A stretch of DNA of 32,654 bases from Chitinophagia bacterium (GCA_009923745.1 RFSX01000006.1:1-32654), one strand, 5' to 3'. Counted from the first letter of the stretch, positions 16,430 to 28,739 are shown. Notes: generated from the letters alone by a model not told the origin. Translations and numbers: made by a program.

Positions 16430-17581
16430 TCACATTTTTATCCACTTAGTGTCTGATTTACCAGATTCAATTACCTTGTAAATAAATTCCATCCCTCTTA
16501 TCCCATCTTCAATACCTGGAAAGTCTTTATAAACCGGATCAGCTTCCACGCCTTCTAATTTAGCCTGAATACATTTAGCAAAATTCCGGTAGATATTGGC
16601 AAAGGCTTCAAGGTATCCTTCAGGATGACCTGCCGGTAATCGTGTATGAGCCTGTGTTGATTCAGACAGCTGTCCTACACCTGTTCTAATGAGCTCCTTG
16701 GGTTTATCCAACCACTTAAGCTCAAGAGTATTGGGATGCATCTGATGCCATTCCAGACCTCCTTTTTCTCCATACACTTTAACAGAAAGCCCATTTTCTT
16801 CACCAGCAGAAATTTGGGATGCATACAATATGCCACGTGCACCATTATTATACCGAATGAGCACATTACCGTCATCATCCAGTCGTCTGCCCTCTACGAA
16901 TGTAGAGATGTCTGCACACAACTCTTCTATCTGAAGCCCTGAAATATACTCCGCCAGATTTTCAGCATGTGTGCCGATATCACCCATTGCTCCTGCAATT
17001 CCGGACTTGCGCGGATCGGTGCGCCAGGATGCCTGTTTCTGCTCAGACTCCTCCAGGAATGTAGATAGCCAGCCTTGAGGATATGCCGTCACAAGTTTCC
17101 GAATCTTTCCCAATTGTCCTGACTGAATGATATGTCGCGCTTCCTTAACCATTGGATAAGCCGTATAATTATGCGTTAACGCAAAGACAAGATCTGTTTT
17201 ACTGTATATCTCACGAAGCGCATAGGCTTCTTCAAGGTTGAAGCAAAGGGGTTTGTCACAAACAACATGAAAGCCATTTTCAAGGGCCATCTTTGCTGGG
17301 GCAAAGTGCATATGATTGGGTGTAACAATAGATATAAAATCCATGCGCTCGCCCTCAGGACGCTTTTTCTCTTTCGTAATCATTTCCTCAAAACTTCCAT
17401 AGACCCTGTCGTCAGGAAGGAACAAATCTTTCCCGGAAAGCCGTGACTTTTCCGGTGAGCTGCTGAATGCGCCACATACCAATTCTATCTGCCCATCCAG
17501 CGCAGCCGCTATGCGGTGTACCTGGCCTATAAAGGCCCCTCGGCCGCCGCCGACCATTCCCATTTTAATTTTTCTGCTCAT
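16430..17581 (-). CDS. Gfo/Idh/MocA family oxidoreductase
   Basis: This 383-residue protein has an N-terminal Rossmann domain with [10 protein letters not shown] (about residues 10-19) and the CDKP motif at 108-111, the family's E-K-P region carrying the catalytic Lys. DIGTH at 201-205 provides the usual Asp and His of the C-terminal domain. Members oxidise or reduce sugars and cyclitols using NAD(P). There is no signal peptide, so it is cytoplasmic; the substrate is unknown. The ATG at 17581 overlaps the preceding DUF885 gene by 17 nt; an internal ATG at 17563 would remove the overlap and is possible, but would cut six residues from in front of the Rossmann strand. Confidence 0.9.
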   Translation of the reverse strand: MSRKIKMGMVGGGRGAFIGQVHRIAAALDGQIELVCGAFSSSPEKSRLSGKDLFLPDDRVYGSFEEMITKEKKRPEGERMDFISIVTPNHMHFAPAKMALENGFHVVCDKPLCFNLEEAYALREIYSKTDLVFALTHNYTAYPMVKEARHIIQSGQLGKIRKLVTAYPQGWLSTFLEESEQKQASWRTDPRKSGIAGAMGDIGTHAENLAEYISGLQIEELCADISTFVEGRRLDDDGNVLIRYNNGARGILYASQISAGEENGLSVKVYGEKGGLEWHQMHPNTLELKWLDKPKELIRTGVGQLSESTQAHTRLPAGHPEGYLEAFANIYRNFAKCIQAKLEGVEADPVYKDFPGIEDGIRGMEFIYKVIESGKSDTKWIKM

Positions 17582-19247
17582 CCTCTATATTTTCATTTAT
17601 ATAATCATCAATTATACGCTCGAGTGTTTTCAAAGTCACTGAACCATTTGCTAATAGTGTATCATGAAAACTTTTAATGTCAAATTTTTCTCCAAGTTGA
17701 TTCTCTGCTTTGTTTCTAAGTTCCCGAATCTTAATTTCTCCAATTTTATAGGAGACGGCCTGGCCGGGCCAACCAATATACCTGTCAATCTCGTTTTCAA
17801 TTTCGTGAGGGGTCAGCGATGTGTGTTTAGTCATAAAATCAATGGCCTCATCCCTTGTCCAGTTCATGTAATGGATCCCGGGATCAATGACCAGACGGCA
17901 GGCACGCCACATCTCATAACTGAGGCTACCAAACAAATCATAGAGGGTTTCATACATACCTGCTTCTCTGCCCAGGTATTCGGAATAGAGTCCCCAGCCT
18001 TCTCCAAAGGCGCTGAGGTACTGCTTCCTGAAAACCGGCAAATCAGTCAATTCGCTAGCCAGGCTTCCCTGCAAATGATGGCCTGGAACCGCTTCATGTA
18101 AGGTAAGTGCCGTCATCATATACAATGGCCTGGACTTCAGGTCGTAGGTGTTCACCCAATACTCTCCGGCTTTACCGGTCGTCATGGATCCACCAGAATA
18201 GCGCCCTGTTGTGTAATTCGCTGCAATATTTTCTGGAACCGGTTTGACTGTAAAAGGAAGTCGTGGCAAAGTACCAAAATACCTGGGTAAGAACTCCTCA
18301 GCTTTTTTGGACAACCATGAAGCATAATACAGCAGTTCTTCAGGTGTTTTCGCATAGAATCGCTCATCTGTACGCAACATATTTATGAAATCATCCAGAC
18401 TGCCGCCATATTCCAATTCCTGAAGAATCTCGAGCATCTGAGCCTTTATCTTTTCAACCTCGTCGATACCGATGTTGTAAACCTCCTCAGGACTCATGTC
18501 AAGGCTTGTAAAATATCTGACGCGTTGCCTGTAGAACGCCTTACCATCTTTATTGGCTGAATATCCTATTTCATCACGGGCATAAGGCAGGTATCTTTCT
18601 GAAAGAAATGTTCTGAAATCCTCGAATGCATTATCAATGCTGTCCATCAATTCTGCATCTATGCTTAGTCCGCTGTCTAATGCTGGTTGATATAAAAAAG
18701 CGAGGTCCTGGGTAATTATATCATCCAGGATCTGTATGCAATTGTTAACGACAAGCTTCGGATGGATTCTTCCCATGGACAATCCTTCAAGCATATGCGA
18801 CTTCCTTCCCTGAAAATAAGCCGGAATATTGCGCAAACGGTCCAGATATCTTTCGGTCCTGCTTGAGTCCGTCAAGTTCCATCCCCTGCTCGAATAAATC
18901 ATGCCTGTAATAAATCCACCCTCTGCATTCAAGGGCATATACCAATCACCATATTGGAGAAGATATAACTTATCCGAAAGGATATATTTTAACATATCGG
19001 CATTGATGCTTTCATTATCATCCAATGATGCATAATCCAGCTTGTCCAGCTCATCCAAAAGAGTTCTGTAGCCTTCTATCCTTACAGATATGATTTCATC
19101 TGTTTCAAGAGGCCATAGCATGGTCCTGTCTTCAGAAAGCTCCTTTTCAAGATCTTCGTATCTTTCAATTATATCTGAAAGCTTGCTTTGACCAAAACCC
19201 GTGGATATAAAAAACAGAATGATCAGTGTATATTGAAGTCTTAGCAT
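17565..19247 (-). CDS. DUF885 family secreted protein, zinc-peptidase-like
   Basis: The protein is 560 residues from the ATG at 19247 and has a signal peptide ending near residue 20 (STGFGQ). The C-terminal half holds HEAVPGHHLQ at 384-393 and GEGWGLYSE at 415-423. The first is an HExxxH-like zinc-binding pattern of the DUF885 family and the second supplies a downstream Glu, an arrangement resembling M3-like zincins. Peptidase activity is therefore likely but not shown by sequence alone. A TTG one codon upstream of the ATG was not chosen. Its 3' end overlaps the oxidoreductase gene, so both are probably on one transcript. An 18-bp palindrome lies just upstream. Confidence 0.87.
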   Translation of the reverse strand: MLRLQYTLIILFFISTGFGQSKLSDIIERYEDLEKELSEDRTMLWPLETDEIISVRIEGYRTLLDELDKLDYASLDDNESINADMLKYILSDKLYLLQYGDWYMPLNAEGGFITGMIYSSRGWNLTDSSRTERYLDRLRNIPAYFQGRKSHMLEGLSMGRIHPKLVVNNCIQILDDIITQDLAFLYQPALDSGLSIDAELMDSIDNAFEDFRTFLSERYLPYARDEIGYSANKDGKAFYRQRVRYFTSLDMSPEEVYNIGIDEVEKIKAQMLEILQELEYGGSLDDFINMLRTDERFYAKTPEELLYYASWLSKKAEEFLPRYFGTLPRLPFTVKPVPENIAANYTTGRYSGGSMTTGKAGEYWVNTYDLKSRPLYMMTALTLHEAVPGHHLQGSLASELTDLPVFRKQYLSAFGEGWGLYSEYLGREAGMYETLYDLFGSLSYEMWRACRLVIDPGIHYMNWTRDEAIDFMTKHTSLTPHEIENEIDRYIGWPGQAVSYKIGEIKIRELRNKAENQLGEKFDIKSFHDTLLANGSVTLKTLERIIDDYINENIEDEQKN

Positions 19248-19257
19248 CAATTCAATC

Positions 19258-19275
19258 TTTTGAATGCATTCAAAA
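19258..19275. promoter_or_regulatory. 18-bp perfect palindrome upstream of the DUF885 gene
   Basis: TTTTGAATGCATTCAAAA is a perfect inverted repeat without spacer, placed 11-28 nt upstream of the ATG at 19247 on the minus strand. Its position in the divergent gap with prfC suits an operator for a dimeric regulator acting on the minus-strand pair. It could also contribute promoter elements. No protein is known to bind it. Confidence 0.5.
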
Positions 19276-19325
19276 AAATTAAAATACTAATTGCCAATCG
19301 AATTAAGGTTTTTTACCTAAAAAAA

Positions 19326-19357
19326 TTGCAGGTCTCGCTCCAAGAACCCTACTTTTG
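19326..19357 (+). promoter_or_regulatory. prfC promoter
   Basis: TTG at 19326-19328 and TACTTTTG at 19350-19357 match the Bacteroidota -33 and -7 (TAnnTTTG) elements with 21 nt between them. The ATG of prfC is at 19372, only 14 nt after the -7 element, so the mRNA leader would be very short. Confidence 0.65.
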
Positions 19358-19371
19358 CAGCCGATTTTGCT

Positions 19372-20952
19372 ATGAACCTGATTAAAGAAATAGACAAGCG
19401 TAAAACATTCGGCATCATTTCTCACCCGGATGCCGGAAAAACCACTCTTACTGAAAAGCTCCTGCTTTTTGGAGGGGCTATCCAAATTGCTGGTGCTGTC
19501 AAATCCAATAAGATTAAAAAGCATGCGACTTCCGATTTTATGGAAATCGAAAAGCAAAGAGGTATCTCCGTAGCGACATCGGTCATGGCCTTTGAATATA
19601 GAGATAAACAGATCAATATCCTCGACACACCGGGTCACAAAGACTTCGCTGAAGATACCTACCGTACATTGACGGCTGTGGATAGCGCAATCGTAGTCAT
19701 CGATGTGGCAAAAGGGGTAGAGGAACAGACTGAAAACCTGGTTAAGGTATGTAGACGCAGGAATACTCCTATGATCGTTTTCATCAACAAATTGGATAGA
19801 GAAGGAAAAGATGGTTTTGACCTTCTGGACGAGGTGGAAGGTAAATTGGGGATGAAAGCCTGTCCGTTGAGTTGGCCTATCGGTATGGGTCAACGCTTTC
19901 AGGGTGTATACAACCTGTATGAAAATAAGTTACGCCTGTTCTCTTCGCACGGTAAGCAAACAGAAGATGAAACCATAGAAATTTCAAACCTCGATGATAC
20001 TAGACTTGACGAATTGGTTGGCGAAGCGGCAGCCAATGAATTGAGGGAAGAGCTTGAAATGATCAAGGAGGTGTACCCGGATTTCGACAAGATTGCCTAT
20101 CAGAAAGGTGAATTGAATCCTGTCTTCTTCGGTTCAGCCATCAATAATTTCGGTGTTAAAGAGATGCTGGACTGCTTTGTTGAAATAGCTCCTGGTCCAT
20201 TGGCAAGAGATACAGAAGAGCGCAGTGTGCTTCCCACAGAAGATAAGTTTACAGGATTTGTCTTTAAAATCCATGCCAATATGGATCCGAACCACAGGGA
20301 CCGAATCGCTTTCTTGAGGGTATGCTCCGGTGTATTTCAGCGAAATACCAACTATTACCATGTCCGGCAAGAGAAGAAGATGAAATTCGCCAATCCCACC
20401 ATGTTTATGGCCTCCAGGAAGAATATAATCGACGATGCCTATCCAGGTGATATTGTAGGTCTTTACGATTCTGGCAACTTCAAAATAGGTGACTCAGTTA
20501 CAGAAGGAGAGGTGATTCATTTTAAAGGCATTCCATCATTTTCACCGGAGCAATTCAGGTTTATCAACAATGCCGATCCATTAAAATACAAGCAACTGGA
20601 TAAAGGCGTAAAGCAATTGATGGAGGAAGGGGTCGCACAGTTGTTTACCAAGCTGGATAATAACAGAAAAATTATCGGTACTGTTGGAGCACTTCAGTTC
20701 GACGTCATTAAATACCGTCTGGAACACGAATATGGAGCTAAATGTGATTATGAAAGCATGCCTATGCATAAGGCTTGCTGGGTAAGCGCTAAAAATGAGG
20801 CGGCTTTACAGGAACTGAAATCTCGCAGGTCCAGGAATCTTGCATTGGATAAGGATGGCAAACTGGTCTACCTGGCAGAATCAGCCTGGACGCTAAAAAT
20901 GGCCCAGGATAATCATCCCGACATTGAATTCCATACTAGTAGCGAGTTTTAA
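19372..20952 (+). CDS. prfC: Peptide chain release factor 3
   Basis: This 526-residue GTPase recycles release factors RF1 and RF2 from the ribosome after termination. The P-loop SHPDAGKT is at residues 17-24, the switch [18 protein letters not shown] begins at 85 and the guanine-specificity motif NKLD is at 139-142. The [14 protein letters not shown] stretch (61-74) and the total length fit RF3 rather than EF-G (which is near 700 residues). The gene appears to be monocistronic, with its own promoter and a terminator 11 nt after the stop. Confidence 0.96.
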   Translation: MNLIKEIDKRKTFGIISHPDAGKTTLTEKLLLFGGAIQIAGAVKSNKIKKHATSDFMEIEKQRGISVATSVMAFEYRDKQINILDTPGHKDFAEDTYRTLTAVDSAIVVIDVAKGVEEQTENLVKVCRRRNTPMIVFINKLDREGKDGFDLLDEVEGKLGMKACPLSWPIGMGQRFQGVYNLYENKLRLFSSHGKQTEDETIEISNLDDTRLDELVGEAAANELREELEMIKEVYPDFDKIAYQKGELNPVFFGSAINNFGVKEMLDCFVEIAPGPLARDTEERSVLPTEDKFTGFVFKIHANMDPNHRDRIAFLRVCSGVFQRNTNYYHVRQEKKMKFANPTMFMASRKNIIDDAYPGDIVGLYDSGNFKIGDSVTEGEVIHFKGIPSFSPEQFRFINNADPLKYKQLDKGVKQLMEEGVAQLFTKLDNNRKIIGTVGALQFDVIKYRLEHEYGAKCDYESMPMHKACWVSAKNEAALQELKSRRSRNLALDKDGKLVYLAESAWTLKMAQDNHPDIEFHTSSEF

Positions 20953-20962
20953 ATAAAAAAAT

Positions 20963-20990
20963 CAGACCGAATCTTTAGTCTGCCCTTTTA
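20963..20990. terminator. Bidirectional terminator between prfC and the small membrane protein gene
   Basis: CAGAC (20963-20967) pairs with GTCTG (20978-20982) around a 10-nt loop. A T-rich tract follows on the plus strand (CCCTTTTATTTTG), and on the minus strand the hairpin is followed by ATTTTTTT. It can therefore end transcripts of the two convergent genes. Confidence 0.65.
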
Positions 20991-21013
20991 TTTTGTTTTT
21001 GCTGTTTCTCAAC

Positions 21014-21553
21014 TTACCTGTTCAGCCAGAACCCCAGCCAGGCTCCGACTATACCCCATTGAACGACAGCATCAATCAGGTGGCCAATACTGCTGGTTTC
21101 AAACCAGATAGTAGATAGATAACTGGTTGTAAAGTATGAAATGAGCCCGACCATTACCGAAGAAATCAGGATTTTCTGGAAAGTCAGGTCATTGCGGCCA
21201 ATCAGGATATAAGAGAGCAGAAATACCGCAAGGATATCAACAACAAATCCACGAATCATATTCATGCTCATGTTGATGCTCATTTCCTTGTGATAGGAAA
21301 CCAAAGCCCACGGCTGTCCAATCCTCTGTTCCCACATCTGCTGTGCCTCATCCTGAGGCGTGCCAGGAGGTACATTTGGAATGAAATACGTGCCCTCTTC
21401 TATGCCGGAGTCTGACAAGCAAGCAAGAATCTGATCTTGTGCGCCGGTATAGCTCATTTCTGAGCCATGTATGTTCAGCATACCCCAAGAAAGAAACTGC
21501 CAAACCCATAATAATAGCCCACCGACGAGGGCTCCAATTAATACCTTATTCAT
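21014..21553 (-). CDS. Small membrane protein of unknown function
   Basis: This 179-residue protein is not one I recognise. It has an N-terminal hydrophobic segment (about residues 4-20), a soluble loop of about 80 residues containing Cys45 and a Pro-rich NVPPGTPQDEAQQMW stretch, then two or three more membrane segments between about 100 and 176. The soluble loop is probably on the outer face of the inner membrane. The gene sits alone on the minus strand between prfC and gyrB, shares a terminator with prfC, and has a proper ATG. The composition and codon use look like the neighbours. Confidence 0.75.
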   Translation of the reverse strand: MNKVLIGALVGGLLLWVWQFLSWGMLNIHGSEMSYTGAQDQILACLSDSGIEEGTYFIPNVPPGTPQDEAQQMWEQRIGQPWALVSYHKEMSINMSMNMIRGFVVDILAVFLLSYILIGRNDLTFQKILISSVMVGLISYFTTSYLSTIWFETSSIGHLIDAVVQWGIVGAWLGFWLNR

Positions 21554-21621
21554 AGTGTGAATTTTCTACCTAAAATACTGATTTTCTGGAAGTTTTTAGA
21601 CCACAACAAATTCATATATGA

Positions 21622-23633
<2,012 letters not shown>

Positions 23634-23669
23634 CCGTTCGTAATAGAGTAATAACAAATCATAAAAGAA

Positions 23670-24983
23670 ATGCTGGAAACGATACAGAGCCTTAAGTATA
23701 AGGTAAAAGACATTTCCCTGGCTTCATGGGGTAGAAAAGAAATAGAATTGGCGGAAGCTGAAATGCCTGGCCTCATGTCACTCAGAGAAGAGTATGGCAA
23801 GGAGAAACCTCTTGCAGGAGCCAGAATTGCAGGATGCCTGCACATGACCATTCAAACAGCTGTTTTGATAGAAACACTTGTTGAATTGGGTGCTGAAGTT
23901 ACATGGAGCTCATGCAATATATTCAGTACACAGGATCATGCCGCTGCTGCGATTGCCGCTGCAGGGATTCCGGTTTATGCCTGGAAAGGCATGAACGAAG
24001 AAGAATTCGACTGGTGCATCGAGCAGACATTGCATGCTTTTGAAGGTGGCAAGCCTCTGAACATGATATTGGACGATGGTGGTGACCTTACCAATATAGT
24101 GCTTGACAGATTCCCTGAACTGGTGCCCGGAATTAAAGGCCTTAGCGAAGAAACGACTACAGGTGTTCACAGATTACACGAAAGAGAAGCCAATGGTACT
24201 TTGCCATTGCCTGCCATCAATATCAATGACTCTGTTACAAAATCTAAATTCGACAACAAATATGGTTGTAAGGAGTCTTGCGTAGATGCTATCCGAAGAG
24301 CAACCGATGTGATGATTGCCGGAAAAGTGGCTGTCGTTGCCGGTTATGGTGATGTGGGAAAAGGATCTGCTGCTTCTTTGAAAGGAGCAGGAGCTCGAGT
24401 CATTATTACTGAAATTGATCCGATATGCGCCCTTCAAGCCGCCATGGATGGATTCGAAGTCAAGAAAATGATCGATGCTGTCGAAGAAGCTGATATCGTT
24501 GTAACAGCTACCGGTAATAAAGATATAATCGACGCTCAGCACTTTTCAAAAATGAAAGACAAAGCAATCGTATGTAACATAGGCCACTTTGACAATGAAA
24601 TCAATATGGCTTGGTTGAATGAAAATTACGGTCATACAAAAGATGAAATCAAAGCTCAGGTTGATAAGTACACACTTGAGAATGGAGACATCATCGTTCT
24701 AGCTGAGGGTCGTCTGGTCAACCTGGGTTGTGCAACTGGTCACCCTTCATTTGTAATGTCTAATTCATTCACAAACCAGACACTTGCTCAAATAGAGCTT
24801 TGGAAAAACAGTGACAAATACGAAAACAAGGTTTACATGTTGCCTAAGCATCTTGATGAAAAAGTTGCCAGGTTGCACCTTGCTAAAATAGGCGTTGAAC
24901 TGGAAGAGATGACAGACGAGCAAGCGAATTACGTAGGGCTTCCAAAATCAGGTCCATACAAACCAGAATACTACAGATATTAA
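23670..24983 (+). CDS. ahcY: Adenosylhomocysteinase
   Basis: This 437-residue cytosolic enzyme hydrolyses S-adenosylhomocysteine to homocysteine and adenosine, removing the product inhibitor of methyltransferases and feeding methionine recycling. The NAD-binding motif [10 protein letters not shown] is at residues 225-234, substrate-site motifs include [14 protein letters not shown] (81-94) and [14 protein letters not shown] (187-200), and the C-terminus ends KPEYYRY as in the family. The length is typical. It has its own promoter and a strong terminator 17 nt after the stop. Confidence 0.97.
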   Translation: MLETIQSLKYKVKDISLASWGRKEIELAEAEMPGLMSLREEYGKEKPLAGARIAGCLHMTIQTAVLIETLVELGAEVTWSSCNIFSTQDHAAAAIAAAGIPVYAWKGMNEEEFDWCIEQTLHAFEGGKPLNMILDDGGDLTNIVLDRFPELVPGIKGLSEETTTGVHRLHEREANGTLPLPAININDSVTKSKFDNKYGCKESCVDAIRRATDVMIAGKVAVVAGYGDVGKGSAASLKGAGARVIITEIDPICALQAAMDGFEVKKMIDAVEEADIVVTATGNKDIIDAQHFSKMKDKAIVCNIGHFDNEINMAWLNENYGHTKDEIKAQVDKYTLENGDIIVLAEGRLVNLGCATGHPSFVMSNSFTNQTLAQIELWKNSDKYENKVYMLPKHLDEKVARLHLAKIGVELEEMTDEQANYVGLPKSGPYKPEYYRY

Positions 24984-25000
24984 TTCTGTTCATAATTGAT

Positions 25001-25034
25001 AAAAAAACCCTCGATAATTTATCGGGGGTTTTTT
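25001..25034. terminator. Strong bidirectional terminator after ahcY
   Basis: AAAAAAACCCTCGAT (25001-25015) pairs with ATCGGGGGTTTTTT around a short AT loop (one T·G pair). It ends in a T run on both strands and so serves both ahcY and the convergent gene, whose stop codon (25033-25035) overlaps its edge. Confidence 0.85.
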
Positions 25035-25644
25035 ATTTGACCTTCAGATAATATTTCATAAGCCTCTCGTTCATTTTCTCTATAACCTTATTCATATTAT
25101 CGCCGCTGAAATTATTCTTGCCCAACAAAAAGTCAAAGAATTTTTTAATCCCCAGGTCATGACTGGAAGGAAAAGGTGAAGAAAGCCGAGCGAACTTTGT
25201 ATCCACAATAATCCAATGCGAGTCACGGTCGCCTTTTATCAAATAAAAGAAATCCCGATTATCCAGGTCCATAGCCGGATTGCACTCCAGCACGGATTCA
25301 TCACCATTCAAAAAGAAATCCATGTTCTGGTTTTCAATCAGGCAATAATCAGAAAAGCTATAATAGCTCTTCATAGCCTCTTTAACATTTTGCTTATAAC
25401 GCAATCGCTGAATATTAAGGCTATCTAATTTTTCCTTGGTTCGCGAGTATTGTGAATCATTTCTGCCCATCTTATCAAGCATTTCCTGATAGGCTTTTTT
25501 TATGTTGTTTTTCATATCAAGGCGGACAATCAAAACGCCTTCTTTCAACTGTTCGAGCTGATCAGAAGGTGTCAAAGCGTCCTGAGCATCCATTATGACT
25601 GGACTTATCAGCAGAAACATGGAGAAAACCAGACGTACACACAT
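25033..25644 (-). CDS. Secreted protein of unknown function
   Basis: From the ATG at 25644 the protein has 203 residues. A signal peptide covers about residues 1-21 (ending VIMDAQ). A charged, helical, possibly coiled-coil stretch follows (about 30-90; KKAYQEMLDKM, KEKLDSLNIQRL), then a domain with FFYLIKGDRDSHWIIVDTKF. I do not recognise a family. An in-frame TTG at 25692 would place 16 polar residues in front of the signal peptide, so the ATG is preferred. It is monocistronic, convergent with ahcY and divergent from the moxR operon. Confidence 0.7.
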   Translation of the reverse strand: MCVRLVFSMFLLISPVIMDAQDALTPSDQLEQLKEGVLIVRLDMKNNIKKAYQEMLDKMGRNDSQYSRTKEKLDSLNIQRLRYKQNVKEAMKSYYSFSDYCLIENQNMDFFLNGDESVLECNPAMDLDNRDFFYLIKGDRDSHWIIVDTKFARLSSPFPSSHDLGIKKFFDFLLGKNNFSGDNMNKVIEKMNERLMKYYLKVK

Positions 25645-25778
25645 AGCACTATTGAATTTATATCTAGACTCTATCGCAAGAAATGTTAACAATATCTAAT
25701 AAGGCCTAAAAATATTGGATAATACTTCATTCCGCACTAATCTTGCAATTCTTCGACAAGGAATGGTCACTTAAAATT

Positions 25779-25786
25779 TATTTTTG
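25779..25786 (+). promoter_or_regulatory. moxR operon promoter, -7 element
   Basis: TATTTTTG matches TAnnTTTG exactly and lies 16 nt upstream of the moxR ATG at 25803. No convincing -33 element was seen. Confidence 0.5.
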
Positions 25787-25802
25787 TACAAAACTCAAAA
25801 TT

Positions 25803-26801
25803 ATGCAGCCATCTGTAGATATTGAAGCTTTAAACGAACAAATAAGGATTGAAAGTGCATTTGTTGAACAGATAAGCACCGCCACATCCAAAATCATTGT
25901 TGGACAGCAGCACATGATCCAAAGGCTCATGCTGGGTCTCTTGGCAAAAGGTCACGTACTTCTGGAGGGCCTTCCCGGTCTCGCCAAGACCCTATCAATC
26001 AAAACTCTTTCTCAAGCGGTTGATGCAGATTTTAGCAGAATCCAGTTTACCCCGGATCTTCTTCCTGCAGATATTATTGGTACCATGGTTTACAATCCAG
26101 GAACCAACGACTTCAGCGTTCGAAAGGGACCTGTTTTTGCCAATTTCATCCTGGCCGATGAAATCAACAGAGCGCCAGCAAAAGTTCAGTCTGCCCTCCT
26201 GGAATCCATGCAGGAAAAACAGGTTACTATAGGCAAAGAGAGCTTTAAGCTGGAAGAACCGTTTCTTGTACTCGCCACGCAAAACCCTATAGAACAGGAA
26301 GGTACTTATCCCCTGCCCGAGGCACAGGTTGACAGGTTTATGTTAAAGGTCAAGATTGAATACCCGGCTAAAGAAGAAGAAAGAGACATCATAAGAAGAA
26401 GTATAAGTGGCGAAACAGAGCAACAGATATCACCTGTGGTAAAACCGGAAACCATAATAAAAGCACGTAAGCTTGTCAAGAAGATTTACATGGATGAAAA
26501 AATTGAGAATTATATACTCGACATTGTTTTTTCTACCCGTAATCCTGAAAAATATGGCCTCAATGAACTGAAACCTCTAATCTCTTATGGAGCTTCCCCA
26601 AGAGCAAGTATCAACCTTGCTATCGCTGCCAAAGCCCAGGCATTCCTTAATAGCAGGGGCTTTGTCATTCCTGATGATATCAGAAACATATGTGCGGATA
26701 TTTTAAGACACAGGATAGGACTGAGCTATGAAGCTGAAGCTGAAAACGTAAGTCAGGAAGATATCATTAAAACCATTATCAATAATATCGAAGTACCTTA
26801 A
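25803..26801 (+). CDS. MoxR family AAA+ ATPase
   Basis: The protein has 332 residues from the ATG. Walker A GLPGLAKT is at 56-63, Walker B ILADE at 116-120, NRAPAKVQSALLESMQE follows at 122-138, and a sensor 1-like LATQNPIEQEGTYPLPEAQ begins at 157. MoxR ATPases act as chaperones that assemble or activate VWA-domain proteins; here a DUF58 protein and BatA follow. A TTG 20 codons upstream lies ahead of the -7 promoter element and was rejected. The gene is followed by DUF58 with a 10-nt gap, the usual order in Bacteroidota. Confidence 0.93.
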   Translation: MQPSVDIEALNEQIRIESAFVEQISTATSKIIVGQQHMIQRLMLGLLAKGHVLLEGLPGLAKTLSIKTLSQAVDADFSRIQFTPDLLPADIIGTMVYNPGTNDFSVRKGPVFANFILADEINRAPAKVQSALLESMQEKQVTIGKESFKLEEPFLVLATQNPIEQEGTYPLPEAQVDRFMLKVKIEYPAKEEERDIIRRSISGETEQQISPVVKPETIIKARKLVKKIYMDEKIENYILDIVFSTRNPEKYGLNELKPLISYGASPRASINLAIAAKAQAFLNSRGFVIPDDIRNICADILRHRIGLSYEAEAENVSQEDIIKTIINNIEVP

Positions 26802-26811
26802 GCCGTCAGAA

Positions 26812-27681
26812 ATGGATGCTTCTGAAATTCTGAAAAAAGTCCGGAAAATTGAAATCAAGACAAAAGGCCTGAGCAAGCATATATTCTCGGGAGAATACCA
26901 CTCTGCCTTTAAGGGAAGAGGCATGTCCTTTTCAGAAGTTCGGGATTATCATTATGGTGATGATGTAAGAAATATTGATTGGAATGTAACTGCCCGCACC
27001 GGCGATCCTCACATAAAGGTGTTTGAAGAAGATCGAGAGCTTACCGTTATGCTCATGGTCGACATAAGCAAGTCTTCAGTCTTTGGCACGGACACTCAAT
27101 TTAAGAACGAACTGATTGCCGAAATAAGTGCAGTTATTGCATTTTCCGCCATTACAAATAATGATAAAGTCGGGGCCATACTTTTTACAGACAAGCTTGA
27201 AAAATATATTCCGCCAAAAAAAGGGAAGTCTCATATTCTCAGAATTATTCGGGAAATAATCTATTACGAAGCCGAAGGAACTGGGACTGACATCAACCAG
27301 GCCCTGATATACTTGAACAATATCATGAAAAAGAGAGCTATTGTTTTTATGCTTTCAGATTTTATCAGTCATGATTACAGTTCCGCTATATCTATTGCTC
27401 AAAAACGTCATGATATAATAGGCGTTCGGATTTATGATGCCTGGGAGACCATACTTCCTGATATAGGTATCATTGAGGCCTTGGATCCTGAAACCGGAAA
27501 GAGCTTTTACATCGATAGTTCCGATAGAAGGCTAAAAGAAAAATATAGGCAGTGGCATGAAAACCATTATACACGATTCGTGGAGCTTTTTAAAAAAAAT
27601 AGCCTGGATCAATTGAGTATACAAACCGGTGAAGACTACGTAAAATCTCTTCTCAGTTTTTTCAAAAAAAGAAACAAATGA
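26812..27681 (+). CDS. DUF58 domain protein
   Basis: This 289-residue protein has the DUF58 signature GEYHSAFKGRGMSFSEVRDY (about residues 27-46) and DDVRNIDWNVTARTGDP (about 50-66), followed by a VWA-like domain whose DISKSS (80s) resembles a MIDAS motif. DUF58 proteins are nearly always encoded with MoxR and are probably its clients. There is no signal peptide or clear membrane segment. It overlaps the next gene by 4 nt (ATGA), consistent with coupled translation. Confidence 0.92.
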   Translation: MDASEILKKVRKIEIKTKGLSKHIFSGEYHSAFKGRGMSFSEVRDYHYGDDVRNIDWNVTARTGDPHIKVFEEDRELTVMLMVDISKSSVFGTDTQFKNELIAEISAVIAFSAITNNDKVGAILFTDKLEKYIPPKKGKSHILRIIREIIYYEAEGTGTDINQALIYLNNIMKKRAIVFMLSDFISHDYSSAISIAQKRHDIIGVRIYDAWETILPDIGIIEALDPETGKSFYIDSSDRRLKEKYRQWHENHYTRFVELFKKNSLDQLSIQTGEDYVKSLLSFFKKRNK

Positions 27682-28739
27682 TACGGTGTCTGATCGTCAT
27701 ATCATTTTTATTCCTTAGCAGTGCCGTTTATAGTCAGATAATCAGCTCAGTGAGTTTATCCCGAGACAGCATTGTCATTGGCGATGAACTTGAAATATAT
27801 ATTGAACTCAAAAGCTCCAAGGACGTCCATAATGTGAAAATAAATTACAGCAGTTTTGACAGCATACAAATCATCAGTGATGAGAGCGTATCTGATGTTG
27901 CTCCAGACTATGCTGAAATAGAATTTGTAACAGATAATTTTGACAATAATCAACCCTTAAACTTCAAATTTGAACAAGGGCTTTATGCATATAAGGATAC
28001 TCTCAAAGCCAGGGTTTGGGACACAGGAATCCTGAATATTCCTCATCCTATAATTAAGTCCGGTGACGCATCCTTGAGAGTTGATCTCTTGGAATACCCA
28101 TTTCTTTTTGTCAGCATCCCCCCCAATGTTGTTAACCCGGATACATCCAGTTTGATTCTTCCGATAAAAGATATCATTCGAGAAAACAAAAATATTACAG
28201 ACTACCTATGGCTTGGCTATACCTTACTCGCGATCTTGGCCATTGCCTTGCTTTTCTGGATAATACGTTTCAGAAAAAAAGTTGTACAAACAGAATTGCC
28301 TGAAGAAGTCAGCCTGCCTGCACACCTTACAGCGCTGGATAAACTCAATGCCCTGGACAACAAGAAGCTCTGGCAGAAAGGAAATATAAAAGAGTTTCAG
28401 TCTGAGCTGACCTATATCATAAGAGAATACATAGAAGCAAGATACAATCTACCCGCCCTTGAATCCACCAGCGATGAAATTCTGAATCAACTCAAGACAG
28501 AAGCTGAACTAGGAACTTCTCTACTTGAAGAACTCAAGCATGTATTGCAGATTGCAGACTTGATCAAGTTTGCGAAGGCGGAACCCCCTGAAGATATCCA
28601 CCAGCAATTCCTAAGCAAAGCTTTTGAATTTGTCAGGCATACTAAAACGCAGATGACCGCTGAAGAAGAACTACTCATCAGAAAAGAATACGAAGGGTAT
28701 CTTAAAAAATTATCTGAATTCAAAATCAAAAACTTATGA
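27678..28739 (+). CDS. BatD-like/DUF4381-like membrane protein of the moxR-bat operon
   Basis: This 353-residue protein has a signal peptide (residues 1-19), a beta-rich periplasmic domain (about 20-165), a single membrane helix (about 176-197) and a cytoplasmic helical domain (about 200-353) with KLWQKGNIKEFQSELTYII and REYIEARYNLPALESTSDEIL. That last region is the recurrent hallmark of the small membrane proteins placed between DUF58 and BatA in Bacteroidota. It probably links the periplasm to the MoxR/VWA machinery, but no function is established. It overlaps both neighbours by 4 nt. Confidence 0.8.
   Translation: MIRCLIVISFLFLSSAVYSQIISSVSLSRDSIVIGDELEIYIELKSSKDVHNVKINYSSFDSIQIISDESVSDVAPDYAEIEFVTDNFDNNQPLNFKFEQGLYAYKDTLKARVWDTGILNIPHPIIKSGDASLRVDLLEYPFLFVSIPPNVVNPDTSSLILPIKDIIRENKNITDYLWLGYTLLAILAIALLFWIIRFRKKVVQTELPEEVSLPAHLTALDKLNALDNKKLWQKGNIKEFQSELTYIIREYIEARYNLPALESTSDEILNQLKTEAELGTSLLEELKHVLQIADLIKFAKAEPPEDIHQQFLSKAFEFVRHTKTQMTAEEELLIRKEYEGYLKKLSEFKIKNL

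Noticed and set aside
19303-19893. Minus-strand ORF (196 codons) opposite prfC
   Set aside because: It is antisense to the conserved GTPase domain of prfC, and it would cover the prfC promoter.
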